This document shows, in pieces, positions 40,275 to 48,040 of a stretch of DNA of 64,000 nucleotides (its first letter is position 1; each line of letters begins with the position of its first letter). The stretch covers positions 1-64,000 of the forward strand of contig JANNXI010000107.1 of the NCBI GenBank assembly GCA_031409495.1, given 5' to 3'. The notes beneath the pieces are model-generated. The model ran no database searches. It saw only the letters and a program-made list of their open reading frames with translations, and was not told the DNA's origin. A program made the position numbers and the translations under genes. Source of the stretch: JANMDR01 sp031409495. GTDB taxonomy: Bacteria > Pseudomonadota > Gammaproteobacteria > Burkholderiales > Usitatibacteraceae.

Positions 40275-41147
40275 ATGTACCAGTCTTCTATCAAGTCTTT
40301 ACCGCTCGTGGCGCGTGGCAAAGTGCGCGATATTTACGCCGTGGGTGACGATAAGCTACTCATCATCACTACCGATCGGCTTTCCGCTTACGATGTAATT
40401 TTGCCCACGCCAATTGCCGGCAAAGGCGAAATTTTAGTCTCGCTTTCAAATTTTTGGTTTGAAAAATTAAAGCATGTCGTGCCAAACCACCTAACCGGAA
40501 TTGATCCTGAATCGGTCGTGGCCGCAGACGAGCGCGACCAAGTGCGTGGCCGCGCGGTGGTGGCCACTAAATACAAGGTGCTGCCCATTGAAGCCGTAGT
40601 GCGCGGTTATTTAGAAGGATCGGGCTTTGCTGAGTATCAACAAAGCCAAACCGTGTGCGGCATAAAATTACCGCAGGGGCTAGTGCGCGCATCAAAATTA
40701 CCCACGCCTATCTTCACGCCAGCGACCAAGGCCGAAGCTGGTGAGCACGATGAAAATATTGATTTCGCCACGTGCGAAAAAGCCATCGGCAGCCATTACG
40801 CCAACCTAATTCGCGACACCGCCTTACAGCTTTACTCCACCGCTGCCGACTACGCGTTAACACGCGGCATCATCATCGCCGACACCAAGTTTGAATTCGG
40901 TATTGACGCTGAAGGTAAATTGCATTTAGTTGATGAAGCGCTCACGCCCGATTCATCGCGCTTTTGGCCGCTGGATACCTACGCACCTGGTAGCAGCCCC
41001 GATAGCTTTGATAAGCAATATATTCGTAACTGGTTGGAGTCAATCGGCTTCAATAAGCAACCGCCAGCACCCGCTGTACCGGATACGATTGCCGCGCAAA
41101 CTACGGCTAAGTATCGTGAAGCGCTAGTGCGCTTAACCAAGATTTAG
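40275..41147 (+). CDS. purC: Phosphoribosylaminoimidazole-succinocarboxamide synthase
   Basis: Joins aspartate to CAIR with ATP in purine synthesis. The 290-residue product shows RGKVRDIYAVGDDKLLIITTDRLSAYDVI, IEAVVRGYLEGSGFAEYQ and IIIADTKFEFGID, hallmarks of the longer PurC form. Its place after fba matches the common fba-purC order, with a DUF3667 gene inserted. A perfect dispersed palindrome with a T-run follows, probably ending the cluster. Confidence 0.96.
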   Translation: MYQSSIKSLPLVARGKVRDIYAVGDDKLLIITTDRLSAYDVILPTPIAGKGEILVSLSNFWFEKLKHVVPNHLTGIDPESVVAADERDQVRGRAVVATKYKVLPIEAVVRGYLEGSGFAEYQQSQTVCGIKLPQGLVRASKLPTPIFTPATKAEAGEHDENIDFATCEKAIGSHYANLIRDTALQLYSTAADYALTRGIIIADTKFEFGIDAEGKLHLVDEALTPDSSRFWPLDTYAPGSSPDSFDKQYIRNWLESIGFNKQPPAPAVPDTIAAQTTAKYREALVRLTKI

Positions 41148-41187
41148 CGACACCAAACTACCGTTCAGCAGTTTTTCGCATCAAACA

Positions 41188-41233
41188 ATGCCCTGAAGAC
41201 GCCCTACTTTAGGGCGTCTTCAGGGCATTTTTC
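41188..41233 (+). terminator. Dispersed palindrome, copy 13, acting as terminator after purC
   Basis: ATGCCCTGAAGACGCCCTA (41188-41206) is perfectly inverted at 41210-41228 around CTT, the most regular copy in the window, with 19-base arms. It is followed by TTTTT, so on the plus strand it meets the criteria for a rho-independent terminator. Confidence 0.88.
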
Positions 41234-41312
41234 GCATCAATCTTGAATGTGCCAGACCCATTATTGGAAAATACGTTGGTATCGCCGTGGTCAATCTAGT
41301 CAATATAAAATA

Positions 41313-41338
41313 TCTATTGGAAATTAATTTTAAATAGA
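41313..41338. promoter_or_regulatory. Inverted repeat upstream of katG
   Basis: TCTATT (41313-41318) is inverted as AATAGA (41333-41338) in an AT-rich region about 60-90 bases before the katG start. The spacing could suit a LysR-type regulator such as OxyR, the usual activator of katG, but it does not fit the full OxyR consensus. Confidence 0.3.
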
Positions 41339-41400
41339 CATAACATATGGTTATCGCACTTAAGCATTTGCTTTTGGCGACGTATATAAGGAGTCTCATC

Positions 41401-43599
41401 ATGTCAAACGAAATGAAATGTCCGTTCGCAAGTGGCGCTGGCAAACAAACATTAGCAGGCACTAAAACCAATGCAGATTGGTGGCCGAATCAGCTTAATT
41501 TGAAGATGCTGCATCAGCAATCTACAAAGTCCGATCCGATGCATCATGGTTTTAACTACGCGGAAGAATTTAAGAGCCTTGACTTACATGCGGTCGTGAA
41601 AGATCTCACGGCGTTAATGACTGATTCGCAAGACTGGTGGCCGGCTGATTATGGTCATTACGGTCCATTTTTTGTACGCATGACTTGGCATGCAGCCGGC
41701 ACCTATCGTATTGCTGATGGCCGTGGCGGCGGTGGTTCAGGCTCGCAACGCTTTGCGCCGCTAAACAGCTGGCCAGACAACGGCAACTTAGACAAGGCGC
41801 GTCGGCTGCTTTGGCCAATTAAACAAAAGTACGGGCGCAAGCTTTCTTGGGCAGATTTAATGATCCTGACGGGCAATGTTGCCATGGATTCAATGGGTTT
41901 TAAAACCTTTGGTTTTGCCGGTGGCAGGCCTGATATTTGGGAGCCGGAAGATGACATTTATTGGGGTGCCGAAACAAAAATGCTGGCCGATGAGCGCTAT
42001 GCCGGTGATCGCGTGCTGGCAAACCCGCTAGGCGCCGTGCAAATGGGCCTGATATATGTGAATCCCGAAGGGCCGAATGGCAATCCTGATCCGCTGGCTT
42101 CAGCCCGTGATATTCGCGAAACTTTCGCCCGTATGGCCATGAATGACGAAGAAACAGTTGCGCTGACCGCAGGCGGTCATACCTTCGGGAAAGCCCACGG
42201 CGCAGCCGATCCAGGTAAGTTTGTGGGCGCTGAACCCGAGGGCGCGAGCCTTGCAGAGCAGGGCCTAGGCTGGAAAAATAGTTTTGGTAGTGGTAGGGGC
42301 GTACACACAATCACCAGCGGTATTGAAGGTGCGTGGACCAATAATCCAATTCAATGGGACAACGGCTATTTTGAAAACCTGTTCGGCTATGAATGGGTGT
42401 TGACGAAAAGTCCAGCCGGCGCACATCAGTGGACGCCAAAAGAAGTCGCTGCTGCAGACACTGTTCCTGATGCCCATGATGGCAGCAAACGTCACGCGCC
42501 AATGATGACCACGGCCGATATGGCCATGCGCATGGACCCAGCTTATGAAAAAATCTCGCGCCGCTTCATGGCTAATCCAGCTGAATTTGCGGATGCCTTT
42601 GCGCGGGCATGGTTTAAGCTCACTCACCGAGATATGGGGCCGCGTGCGCGCTACCTTGGTGCCTTGGTTCCGGCTGAAGTGCTTATCTGGCAAGATCCTG
42701 TTCCTGCGGTTGATCATCAGCTAATCGATGCGCAAGATATTGCCGCCTTGAAAGCTAAGGTGCTCGCGTCAGGCTTGTCGATTTCGCAATTGGTCACGAC
42801 AGCTTGGGCTTCAGCGTCCACATTCCGTGGCAGCGATAAGCGCGGTGGCGCAAACGGTGCACGGGTTGCCTTAGCGCCACAAAAAGATTGGCAGGCCAAT
42901 CAGCCGGCTGAATTGGCGACGGTGTTGCAAAAGTTAAGTGCGATTCAGTCGGCATTTAACGGTGCGCAGAGCGGTGGCAAAAGAGTGTCGCTGGCTGACT
43001 TAATCGTGCTCGGTGGTGCGGCAGCCGTTGAAGCTGCGGCAAGCAAAGGCGGTCAAGCCGTCACTGTACCTTTCACCCCAGGGCGCACTGACGCTACGCA
43101 AGCGCACACAGATGTGGCTTCTTTTGCCGTACTTGAGCCACTCGCCGATGGCTTTCGAAACTATGTGCAAAAAGGCAGCGAAGCATCTGCTGCGCAGTTA
43201 CTGATTGATCGCGCTAATCTGATGCAACTGACTGCGCCTGAAATGACAGTGCTAGTAGGTGGCATGAGAACGATGAATGCTAATGTTGGGCAGGCTGCAC
43301 ATGGCGTGCTTACGCAGCGAGCTGAAACGTTGAGTACGGACTTCTTTGTTAATCTGTTGGATATGAACACCCAATGGAAAGTGTCACCAACGGCTGCAGG
43401 CGTGCTGGAAGGACACGATCGTACTAGCGGAAAGCAGCGGTGGAGTGCAACCGTAGTTGATTTAGTATTTGGTTCCAATGCACAACTGCGCGCCATTGCC
43501 GAAGTGTATGCTTCGGCAGATGCGCAACAAGTGTTTGTGCGCGATTTTGTGGCGGCCTGGAACAAGGTAATGAATTTAGATCGCTTCGACTTAGCCTAA
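41401..43599 (+). CDS. katG: Catalase-peroxidase
   Basis: Bifunctional haem enzyme that removes hydrogen peroxide. The 732-residue product has the distal haem segment FFVRMTWHAAGTYRI, the tyrosine and methionine of the Met-Tyr-Trp adduct in GLIYVNPEGPNG and RMAMNDEETVAL, and the proximal ligand in TAGGHTFGKAHG. ATG 41401 follows ATAAGGAGT, clearly better than the in-frame ATG at 41347. It stands alone between two terminators; no oxyR or ahpC lies nearby. Confidence 0.97.
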   Translation: MSNEMKCPFASGAGKQTLAGTKTNADWWPNQLNLKMLHQQSTKSDPMHHGFNYAEEFKSLDLHAVVKDLTALMTDSQDWWPADYGHYGPFFVRMTWHAAGTYRIADGRGGGGSGSQRFAPLNSWPDNGNLDKARRLLWPIKQKYGRKLSWADLMILTGNVAMDSMGFKTFGFAGGRPDIWEPEDDIYWGAETKMLADERYAGDRVLANPLGAVQMGLIYVNPEGPNGNPDPLASARDIRETFARMAMNDEETVALTAGGHTFGKAHGAADPGKFVGAEPEGASLAEQGLGWKNSFGSGRGVHTITSGIEGAWTNNPIQWDNGYFENLFGYEWVLTKSPAGAHQWTPKEVAAADTVPDAHDGSKRHAPMMTTADMAMRMDPAYEKISRRFMANPAEFADAFARAWFKLTHRDMGPRARYLGALVPAEVLIWQDPVPAVDHQLIDAQDIAALKAKVLASGLSISQLVTTAWASASTFRGSDKRGGANGARVALAPQKDWQANQPAELATVLQKLSAIQSAFNGAQSGGKRVSLADLIVLGGAAAVEAAASKGGQAVTVPFTPGRTDATQAHTDVASFAVLEPLADGFRNYVQKGSEASAAQLLIDRANLMQLTAPEMTVLVGGMRTMNANVGQAAHGVLTQRAETLSTDFFVNLLDMNTQWKVSPTAAGVLEGHDRTSGKQRWSATVVDLVFGSNAQLRAIAEVYASADAQQVFVRDFVAAWNKVMNLDRFDLA

Positions 43600-43634
43600 G
43601 AAGCGCATTACGCAGCAAACGCTGCTGAGCGATG

Positions 43635-43679
43635 CAACCGCTATCTCGAACGCACTTGTGCGAGCTAGCGGTTGTTTTT
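43635..43679 (+). terminator. Rho-independent terminator after katG
   Basis: CAACCGCTA (43635-43643) pairs with TAGCGGTTG (43666-43674); inside it CTCG/CGAG and CGCAC/GTGCG continue the stem with small interruptions. TTTTT follows at 43675-43679. It begins 36 bases after the katG stop. Confidence 0.85.
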
Positions 43680-43733
43680 GCCTGTGCGTGCGCTGTAAAA
43701 TAGTGGTTAACAATCCGAATCGCGAAGTAAAAA

Positions 43734-44357
43734 ATGGCAATCTCTCCAGCAATCCACGTTGTATGCTTTGACATTGGTGGCATTCTTATCGAACTTAATG
43801 GCGACGATCACCTGCGTGAGTTTTACGGACCCGAAATGAGTCGTGCTGAAGTATGGGATAAGTGGATGCATTCGCCCTCGGTGCACGCCCACGAAACAGG
43901 ACAAATTAAAGCCGCAGAATTTGGCCGGGCATTTTTGGCTGAAAATGGCGCAGCCGTAACAGACGCCGCAGCCGCCCATTTTTTAAGCCGTTTTGATTCA
44001 TGGCTCGTGGGCCCCTATGCGGGCGCGTGCGAGCTCGTGGCCGAAACCTCAGCACGTTACACCACGGCTTTGCTTACCAACATGAGTGCAGTACACTGGC
44101 CCACCGTAGAGGCGTTTGGGCTGCATGTAGGGCCGCAATATTTCGTGAAGTCGTATGAAGTTGGCATCATGAAGCCAAAGCCAAAATATTTCGAGCACGC
44201 ACTAACAACGATCGGCGTCGAAGCCCAAAATACGGTGTTCTTCGACGATTCGGAACGTAACGTGGCGGCCGCAAAGGCAGTGGGTATGCAAGCGTATTGC
44301 TTGATAGGTGCGAAGGCAGTGCGCGAAAAAATGGTGGAACTAACGTTGCTCGCTTAG
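43734..44357 (+). CDS. HAD-family hydrolase (YihX-like phosphatase)
   Basis: A 207-residue HAD subfamily IA hydrolase. Motif I is VVCFDIGGILIEL, where the usual second Asp is Gly as in the YihX branch; motif II is TALLTNMSA, motif III the lysine in GIMKPKPKYFEHAL and motif IV FFDDSERNVAAAKAVGM. YihX removes phosphate from glucose-1-phosphate, but the substrate here is not known. It is convergent with the CDF transporter gene, five bases apart. Confidence 0.85.
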   Translation: MAISPAIHVVCFDIGGILIELNGDDHLREFYGPEMSRAEVWDKWMHSPSVHAHETGQIKAAEFGRAFLAENGAAVTDAAAAHFLSRFDSWLVGPYAGACELVAETSARYTTALLTNMSAVHWPTVEAFGLHVGPQYFVKSYEVGIMKPKPKYFEHALTTIGVEAQNTVFFDDSERNVAAAKAVGMQAYCLIGAKAVREKMVELTLLA

Positions 44358-44362
44358 CGGCG

Positions 44363-45298
44363 TTAGTCTGCCGCTGGATCGATATGGGTCATCAAATTCA
44401 GCACCCGATGGCGCTGCATTACACGTTGTCGCGCGGCAACTGCAATGTCATGGCCTGCTGTAACCGTAATGTTGGCGTCCACTACAATATGGGCGTCGGC
44501 CACAATCATGTCGCCCATGCGGCGGGTGCGCAAATCATGTACATCAATGACGCCCGTTGTCTGTAAGATCGTCTCGCGAATACTGGTCACTTCGGCATCA
44601 TCCACGGCGCGATCCATCAAATCATGGAGTGCATCCCACGCAAACGACCAGCCCATTTTGCCAACCATGAACCCCACCAACACTGCCGCAATCGGATCAA
44701 AAATTGGGTAGCCTAACAAGTTCGCCGCAATGCCAACGCCAACCACGAGCGACGATGCAGCGTCCGAACGTGCATGCCAAGCATTGGCCACCAACATGCT
44801 GGATTTTACAGCCTTTGCCGTTTTGAGCATGGTGCGGAACAACAGCTCTTTAGCAATCAATACCGCGCCCGCCACCCACAGCGCCGCGACGTGAACGGTG
44901 GCAATGGCACCTGGATTTTGCAGCTTTAGCGCCGCGGACCACACCATTCCAGCGCCGACCGCTAGTAACAGCACACCCAACGCAAAAGATGCGCCGGTTT
45001 CAAAGCGCTGGTGACCATAGGGATGTGTTTCGTCAGCGTCTTTTTGCGCGTGATGGCTTGCAATAAGCACCACAAAATCAGCCACTAAATCAGCAAGCGA
45101 ATGGATGCCGTCAGCAATCAAACCTTGAGACTTTGTAAACACCCCAGCCACAATTTGTAAGCAGCTAATTACTACATTTACGACGATGCTCAACCACGCG
45201 CTACGCCGAACCGCCGCCATTTTTACGGCGGGGCTAATGGTACTGTGCTCGTCATCGTCAAATTGTTCGTTGATGCGCATTTTTAGAAGCTTAACCAT
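44363..45298 (-). CDS. Cation diffusion facilitator transporter
   Basis: A 311-residue efflux protein of the CDF family, exporting Zn(2+), Fe(2+) or Mn(2+) in exchange for protons. Six helices are visible, with metal-site motifs GLIADGIHSLADLVADFVVL (H..D type) in helix 2 and NAWHARSDAASSLVV in helix 5, and a C-terminal cytosolic domain ending VLNLMTHIDP. The start overlaps the UPF0016 gene by 16 bases; a second Met at codon 7 would give a 2-base gap. The two transporters are probably cotranscribed. Confidence 0.9.
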   Translation of the reverse strand: MVKLLKMRINEQFDDDEHSTISPAVKMAAVRRSAWLSIVVNVVISCLQIVAGVFTKSQGLIADGIHSLADLVADFVVLIASHHAQKDADETHPYGHQRFETGASFALGVLLLAVGAGMVWSAALKLQNPGAIATVHVAALWVAGAVLIAKELLFRTMLKTAKAVKSSMLVANAWHARSDAASSLVVGVGIAANLLGYPIFDPIAAVLVGFMVGKMGWSFAWDALHDLMDRAVDDAEVTSIRETILQTTGVIDVHDLRTRRMGDMIVADAHIVVDANITVTAGHDIAVAARQRVMQRHRVLNLMTHIDPAAD

Positions 45299-45879
45299 GC
45301 AGAAAACGATTTTCCAGCAACCAGTGTCGCGATACCAAGTAATGCAAAAATAGCTGCAACAACACCGTGAATTACCTTCAATGGTAGGTTTTTGCCCGCG
45401 CTTTTTCCTAGTTTATCGCCTAGCAGTACCGCAGGCACATTGGCTAGCATCATACCCAATGTGGTGCCGAATACCACCCAGTAAAACGAAGAATATTTTG
45501 CTGCCAACGCCACCGTCGCTATCTGGGTTTTATCGCCCATTTCAGCCAGGAAAAATGCGACTACGGTGCTAGCAAACACGCCATAACAGCCTGCGGTCGA
45601 GGATTGCTCTTCAACTTTATCGGGAATTAAAATCCACACTGCCATCGCTAAAAAACCGATCCCAACAATCCAGCGCAATGCATCAGGGGCTATCAAGTTT
45701 TGCAACCAGGCACCCAAGGCGCCGGCACCAGCGTGGTTCAGAATTGTGGCGACAAATATACCGGCAATAATCGGCAGCGGGTTGCGATATTTAGCCGCCA
45801 GCATAAATGCCAATAGCTGTGTTTTGTCGCCAATTTCAGCTAGGGCAACGATGCCTGTTGATACTAAAAAAGCTTCCAT
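45283..45879 (-). CDS. UPF0016/TMEM165 (GDT1)-family cation transporter
   Basis: A 198-residue inner-membrane protein with the two family repeats VALAEIGDKTQLLAFMLAAKY and FLAEMGDKTQIATVALAAKY, each carrying the E-x-G-D-K-T metal-binding motif. The family exports Mn(2+) or moves Ca(2+). ATG 45879 starts the conserved region; a TTG at 45900 would add seven residues. In other bacteria a manganese riboswitch often precedes such genes, but only 75 bases separate this one from kup and no riboswitch is present. Confidence 0.88.
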   Translation of the reverse strand: MEAFLVSTGIVALAEIGDKTQLLAFMLAAKYRNPLPIIAGIFVATILNHAGAGALGAWLQNLIAPDALRWIVGIGFLAMAVWILIPDKVEEQSSTAGCYGVFASTVVAFFLAEMGDKTQIATVALAAKYSSFYWVVFGTTLGMMLANVPAVLLGDKLGKSAGKNLPLKVIHGVVAAIFALLGIATLVAGKSFSAWLSF

Positions 45880-45914
45880 ATTGGCGCTAAAGTTGTTCAA
45901 TTCTGCCGCAAAAA

Positions 45915-45953
45915 TGCCTTGAAGACGCCCAATATTAAGGCATCTTCAGGTGC
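45915..45953. repeat. Dispersed palindrome, copy 14 (kup / UPF0016)
   Basis: TGCCTTGAAGACGCCC and GGCATCTTCAGGTGC flank AATATTAA. It lies between the kup stop and the UPF0016 start on the minus strand, just 2 bases from the kup stop codon. Confidence 0.88.
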
Positions 45954-45954
45954 T

Positions 45955-47823
45955 TTATATTTCCACTTGGGAGCCTAATTCCACTACGCGATTAGTCGGA
46001 ATACGGAAGTAATCCGATGCTTTAGCCGCCAAGTGTGACATCCATACAAACAGATGCTCACGCCAAATTGCCATGCCGCCGCCAGGGGTCGCTATAAGTG
46101 TTTCGCGATTGACGAAAAAGCTTGTTTCCATCATTTCAAAATGCATAAATTGCAGGCTGCAATCTTGCAGCATCATTGGAATATCGGGGTTTTCTTTGAA
46201 ACCGTAATGGCCCGTTATCCGCCAAAATCCGTGCTTCAAATCTTCAATCCAGACATAGTCTTCTTTAGGAACGTAGGGGATATCTTCCACTACCACCGAC
46301 AACAGCACCACACGTTCGTGTAGTACTTTGTTGTGCTTTAAGTTGTGCAATAGCGAGTTCGGTACGCCTTCCGGATTGCCGGTTAGGAATACGCCGGTTC
46401 CCGGCACACGTGGCGTACTGCTTTCAGCCATGCTATCAATAAACAATGACATGGGAATGGAACCCTCGTTTAAATTACGGCGCAAAATTTCACGACCGCG
46501 ACGCCATGTGCTCATCACCGTGTAAATGAAAACGCCCACAAGCAACGGTACCCAGCCGCCTTCGGCTACACGCAATGCACAAGCCAAGAAAAAGCTCACG
46601 TCATTAATAAGTAAAACAGTGGTGAGACCAATAGTAACAAAGCGATTCCATTTCCACACGCTGGTCATAATGACAAACAGCAATAAGGTGTCGATAAGCA
46701 TGGTTAGGGTCACGGCGATACCGTAAGCTGCCGCTAAATTGTCTGAGGTTTTAAAACCAACCACCAAGCCAACCACGCCAATGAGCAGTGCCCAATTAAT
46801 GAACGGCACGTAAATTTGGCCGTACTCTTTATCCGACGTATATTTGATCGCGAAGCGTGGTAAATAGCCTAACTGAATCGCTTGACGCGTGAGTGAGAAC
46901 GCGCCAGAAATCACCGCCTGCGACGCGATGACGGCAGCACAAGTCGCCAGTACAATCATCGGCGCGAGTAACCAGCTAGGCATCATCGAATAAAAGGGGT
47001 TGCTGACCGCTTTAGGGTCAGCCAATAACAGCGCGCCTTGGCCGAAGTAGTTCAAAATTAAAGCAGGCCAAACCAAGGTAAACCAGCCAAAGCGAATAGG
47101 TTTTTTACCAAAGTGCCCCATGTCGGCGTAAAGCGCTTCCCCACCCGTTACGCACAGCACTACCGCGCCAAGAGTTACAAAAGCGATAAATTTGTGCGTA
47201 AACAAAAATTCAAAGCTGTAAATGGGGTTAATGGCCATTAATACTTTTGGGTTCTGGATGATTTGCGAAATACCCAAGGCCGCCAAAGTCACAAACCACA
47301 ACACCATGATTGGACCAAAAAATCTCCCGATAGTCGTTGTGCCTTTTCGTTGTACTAAAAATAGCGCTACTAAAATGCCGATTGAAATGGGGATGACGAA
47401 TTTACGGAAATTAGGGTTTAGCTTTTCTAACCCTTCAACGGCTGAAAGTACCGTCATGGCTGGAGTAATAATGCTGTCGCCATAAAACATCGCTGCGCCA
47501 AACATGCCCAAGGCGGTTATAAGCCATCGCTTTTTGCCTGCGGGCACGCAGCGCTGTGCCAAGGCCGTGAGCGCTAAAATACCGCCTTCACCTTTGTTAT
47601 CGGCGCGCATCATCAGTATTAAGTACTTCACGGTAACCAGTGACACCACCGCCCAAAACATGAGCGACAAAATACCAAATACGGTCGCTTCCGTTACCAA
47701 AACACCGTGTCCTGGCTTAAAGCATTCTTTTAACGCATACAGCGGACTGGTTCCAATGTCACCAAAAACAATGCCAATTGCACCAAACGTTAAGGCGCCT
47801 AGCTTTTTATTAGACGAATCCAT
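45955..47823 (-). CDS. kup: Potassium uptake protein Kup
   Basis: Low-affinity K(+)/H(+) symporter of the Kup/HAK/KT family. The 622-residue product has LGALTFGAIGIVFGDIGTSPLYALKECF in helix 1, SIITPAMTVLSAVEGLEKLNP, and about twelve helices followed by a soluble C-terminal domain ending RIPTNRVVELGSQVEI. The start at 47823, behind AGGAC, gives exactly the E. coli Kup length; the in-frame ATG at 47847 adds eight residues. Confidence 0.96.
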   Translation of the reverse strand: MDSSNKKLGALTFGAIGIVFGDIGTSPLYALKECFKPGHGVLVTEATVFGILSLMFWAVVSLVTVKYLILMMRADNKGEGGILALTALAQRCVPAGKKRWLITALGMFGAAMFYGDSIITPAMTVLSAVEGLEKLNPNFRKFVIPISIGILVALFLVQRKGTTTIGRFFGPIMVLWFVTLAALGISQIIQNPKVLMAINPIYSFEFLFTHKFIAFVTLGAVVLCVTGGEALYADMGHFGKKPIRFGWFTLVWPALILNYFGQGALLLADPKAVSNPFYSMMPSWLLAPMIVLATCAAVIASQAVISGAFSLTRQAIQLGYLPRFAIKYTSDKEYGQIYVPFINWALLIGVVGLVVGFKTSDNLAAAYGIAVTLTMLIDTLLLFVIMTSVWKWNRFVTIGLTTVLLINDVSFFLACALRVAEGGWVPLLVGVFIYTVMSTWRRGREILRRNLNEGSIPMSLFIDSMAESSTPRVPGTGVFLTGNPEGVPNSLLHNLKHNKVLHERVVLLSVVVEDIPYVPKEDYVWIEDLKHGFWRITGHYGFKENPDIPMMLQDCSLQFMHFEMMETSFFVNRETLIATPGGGMAIWREHLFVWMSHLAAKASDYFRIPTNRVVELGSQVEI

Positions 47824-48040
47824 AAAAGTCCTGAAAGTATGTTGCACCGCAACATGAGGGTAAGAAGCATAAACCTATTTCTCAATATTTACAATTTTGG
47901 CTCGTTCTCTGTCCCTCAAGCCCCACGCGGCGTAGAATCACGGTCTACCGACATAACCTTCACGCCAATAATCGCAATATCTATTTGAAACCGAAAAGAC
48001 CAACACCGTTATTTGCAATTTTGGCGCAAGAAAACTATTT

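Noticed and set aside
45880..45954. Manganese (yybP-ykoY) riboswitch before the UPF0016 gene
   Set aside because: The spacer is only 75 bases and is mostly a dispersed palindrome; none of the riboswitch core can fit.
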